A DNA stretch of 64,000 bases from Lasiosphaeris hirsuta (taxonomy: Eukaryota; Ascomycota; Sordariomycetes; Sordariales; Lasiosphaeriaceae): contig JAUKUA010000001.1 in the NCBI GenBank assembly GCA_030549175.1, positions 6,510,001 through 6,574,000 of the forward strand, given 5' to 3'. This document shows positions 48,728-58,833 of this stretch, one piece after another. The notes under the pieces were generated by a model. It was not told where the DNA came from and made no database searches. It saw nothing but the letters and a program-made list of their open reading frames with translations. How positions within the stretch are numbered: the first letter of the stretch is position 1; each line of letters begins with the position of its first letter. Position numbers and translations under genes: made by a program.

Positions 48728-49624
48728 CTAATGCTGGTTCACGGGTTTGAGGGGGCCGTTTCTCCGAGTAGAGGGACTGACTTCGACGCCGCCGTCATCG
48801 TTAGCGCCATCGTAGCTCCTTGGTATAGGGGGAGGGGCACCAGGCTTAGCGATCATTTCAAGGGGCAGTACTGACTCCAAGGGGTCGACCTCTGGTCGTG
48901 GAGGCCCTTCGGGTTTGTAGAGCACCTGAAGGGGATGTCCCCATGTGTTGAAGCCCAGGTCATCATCGCTTACTCTCCCACCGCCGTTGTTCTAAATGTT
49001 GGCAGGGGGCTGAAAATGAGACCCTCCAGTGTTGCCAGGTTGTTGGTAGCGATGGTTCTGGGTGTCCTCGCTCTGGGCAGGTGATTTGGGAAGACCCCAA
49101 GCATCATACGTCTGGGAAGTAGGCTGTATATGACGCCCCAGAAGTTTATCGGGACTGGCAGGGGTTTGGTGACCTGGGAGTCTCGGCCAATTGTCAAAAT
49201 AATTACTAGGATATCCGAGCTGAGCGGGAGTTTGAGAATGCTGGTAATGACCCCCAATATTGTCGGGTTGAACAGGGGGTTGGTACGAAGAAAGCATGCT
49301 TAATCCGTTTCCTGGAGTTTGACCCATTTGGGTTTGGATCTCGAGCGTGGAGGTGGCTAAGAAACCGGGTTCTACCGTTTGGCTCCAGACTGGCGTATCC
49401 GGTAGACCTTCAAGTTGCCAATTGAAACCGCGTTCTACCATTGGGTTCGAGGCTGGTTGCCAATTTACTATCCTTGGCCTTGGGATGGTAATATCGTCAT
49501 TCTGTAGATCCTCTGTAGGTTCACCCAGCTTATGGGATTCAACCCCCTTTTCCAGGTGAGCAGTTTTTCCGGGTCCCGCCGATGTGGAAGTGAATATGGA
49601 GCCATCGTCTCCTAGCCCGTCCAT
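48728..49624 (-). pseudogene. Gln/Pro-rich repeat protein interrupted by in-frame TAG
   Basis: The frame opens at ATG 49624 and runs 210 codons to a TAG at 48994-48992. It then continues open in the same frame for another 87 codons to 48728, with matching composition (Gly/Asp/Pro-rich, e.g. NNGGGRVSDDDLGFNTWGHP just after the stop). The first part has three loosely repeated Pro/Gln/His/Tyr/Trp-rich blocks of 25-30 residues (HYQHSQTPAQ, HQTPASPD, HIQPTSQTYDAWGL). It is probably disordered and not recognised. No intron with acceptable length removes the TAG (the only GT..AG candidate is about 31 nt). The stop is what a CAG-to-TAG change would produce. Either the gene really ends at the TAG and the tail is relic, or the allele is truncated by a nonsense mutation. 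Confidence 0.5.
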
Positions 49625-50514
49625 AGTAAGAGTATCGTTCTAAGAATGTGGCTCTGCGAGGCTGCAAAGGGGATATAAAATGGACATTTAAGGATTTGGG
49701 TGCTGGAGAAACAATGTAGAAAGCGGTCTTCTGCGTGAAACCAGTGTATGAGAGCGAGGTCATGATGCGAGGAGCACCAAGCAAACAATTTTCGGCTCCC
49801 ATGGCCCTACTCTGGGCTGGTTAGGAGGCTGCCCGAGGAGTGCACCTTCCTCGTGGAGATTTCTACTACCATGGGTAGCAGGTGCCTCACAAGTTCCACC
49901 TGAGTCGGCAGGGGCCATCGCAATCTTGCCCCATCAATTTCTAGGCTTGGAGAAAAATCTCTGGGTTTGTGTGTCGCAGGCCAAATGTGGAGCGTTCTCA
50001 TTCCTCTCCGGCCGAGTCGGACCGTTCCACCTGCTGCTCGTTGACGGCATGTTGAATGGATTCCGGGGTATCCTGCTCGAAGGAATGTGGCCCGCCAGTT
50101 CATCAATTCCCTAGACGTTCCACTCCCTTGAGTAAGATAGCAGGGCTTGCTTTCCCAAATTCTCATAGCGCCAGTCAAAAACCGACTGAAATACTGTTGG
50201 AGAAACAGTGTTTCGTGCCAAAACATACCAACACCGCCTTGCGATGACATCGTTGCAGAGCAGATGGCTCACCTTGTCCATCTCAATTTCTGCGGTCTGT
50301 ATCCTCGGAATTTAGAGCGCCGAAAGTCAGCCCGAGCCCGCCGCAGACTGTGGTTGATCACAAACAACAAGATCGTGTTGAATCACCTATAAGTATGACC
50401 GAGTCTTACTCCTTGGACACCGAATTTCTCTCACCCCATCACAGCAGCTTGAGCCTTCGACACTCATTCAAACATCCGAGCCTCTTCCTTACCAAATACA
50501 CTCTTTCATTCAAA
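49625..50514. other. Divergent region between two interrupted genes
   Basis: An 890-nt stretch. It includes a minus-strand 147-codon frame (50250-49807) that I could not classify as coding. The right end is the promoter of the gene at 50515. Confidence 0.5.
50387..50395 (+). promoter_or_regulatory. TATA-like element upstream of secreted-protein gene
   Basis: A tataagta-type element about 125 nt before the ATG at 50515, followed by a pyrimidine/A-rich leader that ends in caaaATG. The spacing is typical for a fungal gene with a TATA promoter. Confidence 0.4.
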
Positions 50515-51304
50515 ATGAAGACTCAAGCTTTCAGCCTTCTCTTCCTCCTGGGCGGCGCCCTAGCTATCCCTACCCAGCAAGTGTAGAACGCCAAGCAGGT
50601 CGCTGCTGCTGCTCCCGAAAGCATCAATGAAAACATGATGGCCTATGAGCGCCGCGATAACACGCCCGCCGTGCAGAACAGTGCGGCCCTAGCTGAGTTT
50701 GGCAGCATGGTTGCCTCGGTCCAGGAGCAGGTTCAACAGATCCGCGAGTCCCATTATAGGTCTTTTCCAATATTAGATGCTGATCTAACCCGCATTTAGA
50801 GGAAATCATTCAGTCCAAGAATGGTGACCAGAAAGCCATTGCCGATGCCATCGTCGAGCCCCTGACGCGCCTCAACCAGACCATGGCCGCCGGTGTCAGC
50901 CGCATCAGCCTTCCCGGTCTTGGTAACCTCGGAGGTCTGGGCGGTTTGGGTGACCTGGGTGGTGGTCTCGGTCTTCTCTCTGGTCTCCTCGGCACTATCA
51001 CTGGCCTCATTGATTCGCTCCTCAGCGGAACCCGTAAGTCCATAGATCCTCACCAACACATAAGGGAGCGTTATCTAACATGAGCTTTGTCACTGTAGCT
51101 GTCGGTGGTGGCCTTGGTGGTGGCATACTCGGCCAGGTGATTGGCGGAACCGGCCTCGGCGGAACCATCGGTGGTCTTGTCAACGGCTCCGGTGGTGCTT
51201 CTGTCGGTGGCCTCACTAGCAACATCCCCAACCTCGTTGGTGGTATCTTGGGTTCGGTCGGCAACCTCGTCCCCATTGGCTCGCTCGGCGGACTCCTTGG
51301 CTAA
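50515..51304 (+). pseudogene. Secreted glycine-rich protein gene with nonsense codon after signal peptide
   Basis: Blocks 50515-50743, 50800-51033 and 51099-51304 total 223 codons including the terminator. The first 18 codons encode a clear secretion signal (MKTQAFSLLFLLGGALA), then codon 24 (50584-50586) is TAG. Beyond it the frame continues without any other stop: an Ala/Asn/Gln-rich helix, a helix-forming DQKAIADAIVEPLTRLNQT segment and a long Gly/Leu/Val repeat region ending SLGGLLG. Intron 1 fits only as a GC-AG intron (GCGAGT donor, CTAAC, TTAG; 56 nt). Intron 2 (65 nt) is a normal GTAAGT..TAG intron. Signals and phases downstream of the stop remain intact, so the break is recent. Restart at the ATGs at 50635/50638 would lose the signal peptide. 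The function was probably a cell-surface or extracellular protein; the family is not named. Confidence 0.8.
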
Positions 51305-52187
51305 ATATCAGAGCCTATTGAGCTAGCTTACCGCACACACATCACATCGGGGTTGAGACGGGGTGGAGAGGGGGCTCGTGATGGATGCATCTCGCACAGC
51401 GGAATGAAGAGGGGGCTCGTGATGGATACATCTCGCACAGCGGAATGAAGTGAATGAGTACACGAGAACTTGGCTATGTATTGTTTTGAGTGTGCTTGGA
51501 CGACAGGTCTTCCTTTTTCGGGGTTTCCATTTCCTATGGTAATGAGATTAGTCATGAAAATTGTCAGCTATGAGTTTAGTGATAGACTTCTTGGTTTCTC
51601 CTAGGAAACTTGGTTGAGTGTTGATAATGACATATTTGCTTCATACTGAGAGTTTTCTACCAAAATAGCAAAACAGCATGGCCGAATTCGAGGCGGGATT
51701 TCACATCGTACACACCTGGTTTGAATGGGGCTCATTCAAGGTGGCATTCTTCTTTTTCAATAGATGTTTGACGTCTATTTGCAGGTATAGTGCCTCCGTA
51801 AAATAAGAAAGGCAGCCCCCAACAAGACCCTTTCAGCGATATTGTCTACCATCAAATAAAATCAAGATATATAAAAAAACAATTAGTGGAAATGGCAAAA
51901 GCTCGCCCGCCTAGCCCCCCTTGGCGGTGGTTACCAAAATCCTTCAAGATTTCCTCGGACGAGAATCGGACGGTGGGCCTGGCCAATCAATGCCTCGATA
52001 GTCGTGGTTGTCATGCGGCGGACCGCACCCCCGCCGCTGAGCCTTACAGCTCAGGACGGGTCAGTTGGAACTTGTACATATACCCCTCGCATCTCAGGCA
52101 CCGTCAAGCACTACAGCAACGCACACCTCGACAACCGGTTGACACAAGCACTACCCATACACAACCATCCCGCTTGGAAACCAATCC
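51305..52187. other. Convergent 3' intergenic region
   Basis: No gene. It contains the 41-bp duplication and an A/T-richer stretch at about 51560-51890, between the 3' ends of the secreted-protein relic and the arsenite permease gene. Confidence 0.6.
51367..51448. repeat. Two-copy 41-bp tandem duplication
   Basis: Copies at 51367-51407 and 51408-51448 differ at one base (gatgcat versus gatacat). They lie about 60-140 nt after the stop of the secreted-protein relic, probably in its 3' untranslated region. Confidence 0.93.
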
Positions 52188-53591
52188 TCAATCCTTCCAG
52201 CCCGCCCTTTTCGCGTACCACTTGACCACATAGACCAGCCCTAGCAACACGGGTACTTCGATTAGAGGCCCAACCGTCGCTGCCAACGCCTGGTCCGAGT
52301 TTGGCCCGAACGACGCCACCGCAACAGCAATAGCCAGCTCAAAGTTATTACTCGCCGCGGTAAAGCTCTGTGTCACTGCGAATCCATACTTGAACCCCAT
52401 CTTGCGCGCCGCAACCAACGTTGCAAAGAAGACTACGGCAAAGTAGACCACCAGTGGCGCCGCTACCCGCACCACAGCGACAATTTGATGCACGACCTGG
52501 GCGCCCTGGGATGCGAACAGTACCAGGATGGTAAAGAGGAGCCCGATGAGCGACCACGGGGCGGCGAAGCGCAAGAAGACGTCGTGATAGAAACGAGTGC
52601 CGGCGAAGCGGAGGAGGAGGAGCCGTGTCATCATGGCGGCGGCGAGGGGGATGCCGAGGAAGACAGCCACGCTGGTGGCGACGGTCGAGTACGAGATGGT
52701 AAGGGTGGAGGCGCTGGTAGGACTGAAGACGCGGATGAAGAGGAGGGAGATAGGGGCGAAGAGGACGATCTGTAGTAGCGAGTTGACGGCGACGAGGATG
52801 GCACAGTAGTCACCATTCCCCCCAGCCTAAAAAAAAAAAAAGGGTTAGGGGTCGAGTTTATTTACTTCAGGGGTAAGGGAAACGAACCAGGTTGTTCCAT
52901 ATCAGGACCATGGCGATGCAACGGGCGATGCCGACGAGGATTAGACCTTGGCGGAGTTCTTCTTTATCTGGGAGGAAGGCCCATGAGAGACCAAGCTCGT
53001 GGTACGTCAGCCTTTGAAAAGGGGTTGAACGGGTGAGGTCAAAGGGAAGGGCGTTTACCATGATGAGTGGGGCAACAATCCAATTGACAACGATGCTGAA
53101 GCCGAGCTGAACCCAAACCTGGCGTTCGCGAAAGACTTCATGCAATTTCTCGTACTGAACTTTGCAAAGAATTGGATACATCATAACAAGCAAGCCAATT
53201 GCTGGGGGCGCGTTGTCAGCAACAGATTTATGGAAGCTCCCAACGTGGTTGTAAGCAACGTACCAATTGGCAATGAAACGCCTACAAATGTGCCCTTCTG
53301 TAATGCTGGGCCGACGTCCTTGACAAAATTGCCAAGCAGGATGCCAATGAGCATGGCTAGGAATATCCATAATGCGAGGAAGCGGTCGAGGAAACCGAGC
53401 GACTTGAACGCGGACAATCTGCTGCCGTTCGGCTGTTCTGGAGTGATGAGTGTTTTCGAGCAGCCAGGCTGATGATGGTTTTGCCCCTCGACATCGCTAT
53501 TTAGTTTTTCCGTTGCTTCCGTGAAGCTCTTTTCACTGATTTTCGGTTGCGTATCTGGTAGATGAATGGGGTCATTTTTGGGCGAAGCCAT
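52188..53591 (-). CDS. ACR3: Arsenite efflux permease, Acr3 family
   Basis: Exons on the minus strand are 53591-53264, 53201-53059, 52995-52888 and 52826-52188, giving 405 residues. Acr3 proteins expel arsenite (and in some cases antimonite) across the plasma membrane using the proton gradient, through ten membrane helices (family knowledge). The sequence shows a hydrophilic N-terminal tail of about 65 residues, then successive hydrophobic helices (LDRFLALWIFLAMLIGILLG, AIGLLVMMYPIL, VNWIVAPLIM). The family's essential cysteine appears as Cys183 in GIARCIAMVLIWNNLAGG. Later motifs such as GDYCAILVAVNSLLQ and TQSFTAASNNFELAIAVA are characteristic of Acr3. Introns are 62, 63 and 61 nt. No arsenate reductase or methyltransferase gene is adjacent, so there is no visible ars cluster. 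It is divergent from the CYP505 gene, with a 1.55-kb shared upstream region. Confidence 0.96.
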
Positions 53592-55138
53592 TCTTGTGGC
53601 CGGTCGTGTATTTAGGGAAGCAGGTGTCTTAGTCCTCTGTGGTGGGAGAGAGTGACTGCAAGTTTTGGCAATCGGGAAATGGAACTTGCCTCGGTTGGTT
53701 TATGGAGAGTCCTAGAATCACCATAATGAAAGTCAGCAAATTGATGTTGCTTTTAATGCTCCCACTTCGGGTCTTGAGTTTGTCTGTTGATCTAAGTCGA
53801 TGCATGGCAAACCAATAGCCACGAGGGAGTATGTCACCCCCTCTAGGGCGAGCTAAGCCGTGGACGCTAAACCCGCCACTACGCTAAGAAATCGGGCCAA
53901 CTGCCACGCGGCCAATCAGATCACGGGCTTCTGACCGTTTTGGCAAGGCCTTGGTGGGGCCGGGGGACGGGGTCAGGAACTTAGGTCCATCACACCTCGA
54001 AATCCATCTGCAACGACATGCGATACCAGCACATCAACAGCAACAAGTGTGGAAATTTACTTGTTGCTCATAAAACGGTCACAAGCACATTGGATATCCT
54101 AGCACAGCTACCCCGCTTCCTCCCCTCGTCTCTTCATCTTGCTGCTTTCGAAACGGCCCGCACATGATGTTGTGCCGAGGTCACGCTGACTGTTTGATGC
54201 GATGGGGGTCAAGATGCTGTGCTTGGCCGGATCAAGCGATTTGGCTATTTTTCTTGCCGATATCGAAGGAGAAGAGACGGAATTCTCATCGAGATATTGG
54301 GCAGGACCCGGTCCCAGTGCGCATCCAATAGTCGCTCGCTTGATTTTCGCTCGCTTTTCGCTGGTGCATCGATTGGATCTATCCCGCCGCTTTGATTCCG
54401 AACGCCGAGGCGGCTGTCACAGGTCCTGCAACCACCGTCTAGAAGCCATCCATCAAACGTCTTTACGGCCACTGCCTGCATGTCCTGCGGTGCAACCATC
54501 GCTCTTCCAGGGGCAGTATCAAGCCAATAGGGCTTGGCGGGGTTATACCGCGGTAATCGGCGTCTTCGACCGCGACGCTGAAATGGCGAGGGGCTGCAGC
54601 ATGACGATAGCCTCTAAGCCAATGGCATTGCGGAAGTCGACTGACAGTTACTCAGCGGGCGTCTCTGCCGGCCCTGAACCATCTATCAAGTTCGGCAATA
54701 CATTGGCGCGGAGAAAACCTCGGCACACATCCCGTGGTGTGGCTGCGGCTAACATCTCACCCCATCTGAGCTGCATTTTACCCATGCCCACGTCAACCCA
54801 ACCTCGTAGCCTCACGATTTGCTTCTAGTCCCGCCTCCAGCCATGCCGACAAGTCGGACGTTTCGCGCAGGTTTCTCCCGTCGACAGCTTCCGAGGCCAG
54901 TGGTCATGGCCGTCTTCTATGCGGACCGCGGTCCTGGCTGTCTTGTCTTGCCATGTATAAAGAGAGAGCATTTCCGTGGAGATGCCGAGTTTATTCATCA
55001 CATCACTCAACATCGACACCGCCCACAATAGAGTACAGACCACAAAAGCCTAGGCCCTGACTCCCCTAATTGGCTACCCCTTATTTGATCGCAAACACCA
55101 TTGCAGTAGCCACCCGATAGCCGCTCCCACCAGTCAAA
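53592..55138. other. Shared divergent promoter region, ACR3 / CYP505
   Basis: A 1.55-kb stretch between two divergent start codons. No gene was recognised; the plus-strand frame at 54202-54828 has a composition unlike neighbouring proteins and no motif. Confidence 0.6.
54956..54962 (+). promoter_or_regulatory. TATA-like element upstream of CYP505
   Basis: A TATAAAG element about 180 nt before the ATG at 55139. Position and sequence are compatible with the core promoter; not proven. Confidence 0.4.
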
Positions 55139-58100
55139 ATGTCGTGCCCCTTCCATCAAACTTTGGCTACTCGGCCCAAAGAGGAGTCAGAGCCGGAACA
55201 GGAGCCGGCGCCGGTCGATGTCGGCGAGGGACTACCAATCCCTCACCCGCCCGAGAAGTTTATCGTGGGGAACCTTGGCGAAATCGATCAAACTTTTGCC
55301 GTGAGCTCCTTCTGGCGTCTCGCAGACATCTACGGCCCCATCTTCTCTCTCAACCTCGTAAAGCGCAAGGTCGTCGTCATTTCCAACTACGAGCTCATCA
55401 ATGAGGTTTGTGACGACAGCAAGTACGAGAAGTTCGTCACGGGAGTCCAGGAGAATATCCGTATTTTCGTCAAGAATGGGCTCTTCACCGCCTACGGGGA
55501 CGAGGAGGTATGCTCCAGCACACGCCGTGTCTCACTGCAATTTGATGCTGATGGCTTTAGGAATGGGGCATTGCACACCGAACTCTAGTTCCAGTGTTTG
55601 GCCCAGTTCATGTCCGCACCATGTATCCTCAAATGGTAGACATCCTGTCCCAAATGGTGCTCAGGTGGGACCGGTTCGGTCCTGATCACGAGATCAACAC
55701 CATGGACGACTTTACACGGTGAGCCTAGGTCTTAATATTGTGAAAGACTTGACAGCTGATCTGGATCCAAGACTTGCCTTTGATGTCATCGGCTTGTGTG
55801 CCTTCAACTATCGCTTCAACGCGTTCTACGCAGACAACCTGATCCCGTTCGCTCAGCAGCTCGGCGAAGTTCTCATCGAGACCGGAAGACGGACGAATCG
55901 ATTAGATATCTTCAACAAGATCGAATATCGGAGCAAGAAGCACATGATGGATAACATCCATGCTATGTGGAAGACGTGCGACGATATCGTAGCCGAACGC
56001 AAGGCGAATCCACGCCCGGATGTTAACGATATCTTGAATGTCATGCTGGCGGCCAAAGACCCTGTCACAGGCAAGGGGTTCACTGACGAGAACATCCGGT
56101 ACCAGATGGCAACCTTTTTGGTAAAGCAATTTCCATACTCCCCACTTTTCATGGCTAACTCATCGGTACGAAGACTGCCGGACATGACACATCGGCCGGA
56201 ACCATGATGTTCTTGTTTTACAATCTCCTCCAGCACCCAGAGGCACTTCAAAAGTGCTATGCTGAAGTCGACGAAGTTTTGGGAGATCGACCACTGGAGC
56301 TCGACGATATCAAGAATCTGAAGTACATCGAGGCTTCCATCCGTGAAACGCTCCGCTTCCAAGGCCCCATCCCGGTCATCAATCGGCACGCCAAGCAGAC
56401 AACCTTGTTGGGGGGCAAGTACAAGGTGACGCCCCAGGATGCTATCGTCTGTAATTTCAAGGGTTTGCACAATGACCCAGCCGTGTGGGGCGAGGATTGC
56501 CGCGAGTTCAAGCCTGAGCGATTCCTCAATGGAGGCTGGGAAGCTCTACCGGCGAATGCCTGGAAGCCTTTCGGCACGGGTGTTCGCGCATGCATTGGTC
56601 GGTACCTGGCTGAGCAGGAGATTATCATCACCATGGCTATGGTTCTCCAACGTTTCATTGTTGAAATGGCCAACCCAGAGTACGAGCTGAGTATGCTTCC
56701 CTTTGATGGAAAGACCCAACTCCTGGATTGTTACTAATGGTCTGGAATGGCAGAGGTCAAGTCGACATTGACGATCAAGCCAGACCATTTCAATATCAAG
56801 GTCCGCCGGAGGCCTGGCAAAGACCATCTTTTCACTTTCACCGGCTCCCCAGCCCCGGAAGCCAAGGCCGCAAAGAAGGTTGCGAGCGACATTGACCAGT
56901 CGAACCTCAAGCCCATAGACGTCTACTTTGGCGGTAACACGGGCACGTGCAAGTCCTTTGGTGAGGACCTCGAGACTGCGGCGCCGAACTTCGGTCTTGG
57001 TGTACCCAACAAGGTTCGGAATCTAGATGAGGCGGTCGAGAGCCTCCCCAAAGACCGCCCCGTCATCATTATCACATCATCTTTCGAAGGTCTCCCGGCT
57101 GACAATGCCAAAAACTTTGTTGCTTGGCTCGAGACACGCGCCAAGGATCCCGCCAACAGCAACATGCTTGCTGGCGTGACCTACGCCGTCTTTGGGGCCG
57201 GTAATAAGGACTGGGCTGCGACCTTTTACCGCATCCCAAAGCTGGTCGATGAATTGATGGAGAGGCTGGGTGCTACTCGCCTCATGACTGCCGGCTTTGT
57301 TGACGTTGGCCAGGATATTGTGGGCCCGTTCGAGGACTGGAAGATCAAGCTTTTCCCCAAGCTGCGTGAAGCATGCGGTGTTACAACTGAAGTCAAGGAA
57401 GGCGAGATGACGGTCGAGATCACTCATCCCGAAGCCCCGTCCAAGCTAGCTGGCGAGGAGGTCTCGGAGGGCCTCGTGTTGGTGAACAAGGTCGTTGTCA
57501 ACAAAGGCACCGGCCCGGAGAAGAGGCAGATTAATGTGCTTCTGCCCCCTGGGGTCGAATATAGCAGTGGTGAGTGGCCCTTGAGTTATCTATCACATTT
57601 TGTACCGTGAGCTAACTCGTTTCGCTAGGTGATTACTTGGCCGTCCAGCCTTTCAACCTACGGACTCAAGTTTTCCGTGTTCTCTCCCAGTTCAACCTCC
57701 ACCCCGATGACTTGGTTACCGTATCGGGTACTACAAAGGAACACCTCAAAGTGAGTTGACTTTTACCCCTCCTGCGCAGCAAGGTACTAATACTAAACTA
57801 GTCTGAAACTGGTGGCCCCATCACTGTTTTCGAACTGATCTCGGCCCGTGTCGAGTTGGCTAACCCAGCCTCGCAACGCCAGGTAGCCACCCTCGCCAGC
57901 CTTGCTAAGGGCCTCGACGCCGAGCGTCTGCATGCGCTCGCGGCCGACGAGGAATACGCCAAAGAGATTCTAGTCAAGCGATTCTCGATCATCGACCTGC
58001 TGGAGGACTTCCCATCTTGCTCACTCAGCTTCGCGGCCTATCTCGACATGCTTTCCCCCCTCTCGCCCCGCCAGTACTCCATCTCCTCTTCCCCTTACGC

Positions 58101-58833
58101 TCACGCCAGTGTTCCTGGGACTTCAACGACCTTCTCCCAGCCGCCGACAACTTCCGATAACGAGCCCAAAAACAGCCTGACCGCCTCTCTCACCTACGAC
58201 GTCTACGAGAGCCCTTCCCTCGCCCACCCAGACACCCAGGTCTTCCACGGTGTCGCCTCGAACTACCTCGCCTCCCTCCTGCCAGGCACCCGTCTACGCT
58301 GCTTTGTCCGCCGCACCAACATCCCATTCCGCCTCCCGGCTGACCCAAAGGCACCTGTCATCATGGTCGCCGCGGGCACTGGTCTCGCTCCCATGCGTGC
58401 CTTCATCCAGGACCGCGTGGCCATCGCAACAGCCCGGCCCGGAGGCGCCGAGGCGAGTCTGGGACCTGCAGTGCTGTACTACGGCTGCCGCGACTACGAG
58501 GAGGACTATTTGTACAAGGATGAGCTCGCCGAGTGGGAGAAGCTCGGCGTGGTCAAGGTCCGCGCGGCGTTTAGCAAGCGTGCGTCGGGTGGAGAAGAGA
58601 CGGGACATGTGGACGACTCGATTTGGAAGGATAGAGAGGAGCTTAGGGGACTGTTTTCACACCCAGCCGCGAGGATTCTTGTGTGTGGCAGTGCCGCAAG
58701 GCTAGGACGGAGTACGGCTGAGGTGTGCTTGAAGATTTACGGAGAGGCGCATCCCGAGCAGAGCAGAACGGAGGCGGAGGAGTGGTTGATGAAGATGAAG
58801 GAGGAGAGGTATGTCAGCGATGTTTTCGGTTAG
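55139..58833 (+). CDS. CYP505: Self-sufficient fatty-acid hydroxylase, CYP505 (P450foxy-type P450-reductase fusion)
   Basis: Exons 55139-55507, 55561-55718, 55772-56120, 56174-56690, 56754-57569, 57629-57750 and 57802-58833 give 1120 residues. The P450 half has the I-helix oxygen motif AGHDTSAG (294-301), the ExxR ETLR (350-353) and the heme loop FGTGVRACIGR with Cys432. The reductase half has an FMN flavodoxin domain (from about 518; GGNTGTCKSF, VFGAGNKDW), the FAD motif RQYSISSSP (867-875), the NADPH motif VAAGTGLAPM (966-975) and the terminal YVSDVFG. Known members hydroxylate fatty acids at subterminal carbons using NADPH with no separate reductase, often on the endoplasmic reticulum side without an N-terminal anchor. 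None is seen here either. The first three introns are each exactly 53 nt; the others are 63, 59 and 51. All catalytic residues are present, so the enzyme looks functional. Length is slightly above the family's usual 1050-1090. Confidence 0.96.

Noticed and set aside
49807..50250. 147-codon ATG-initiated minus-strand frame between two interrupted genes
   Set aside because: Composition is somewhat protein-like (WHETLFLQQYFSRFL), but no family, splice partner or clear promoter was found. Left undecided rather than annotated.
50584..50601. 18-nt GT..AG segment that would remove the TAG
   Set aside because: Far too short for a spliceosomal intron and without a branch site.
54202..54828. 208-codon frame upstream of CYP505
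   Set aside because: Arg/Ser/His-rich without motifs, and it lies in a promoter interval.
47139..58833. Secondary-metabolite gene cluster around CYP505
   Set aside because: No polyketide synthase, peptide synthetase, terpene cyclase or pathway regulator is nearby. CYP505 enzymes are commonly stand-alone.
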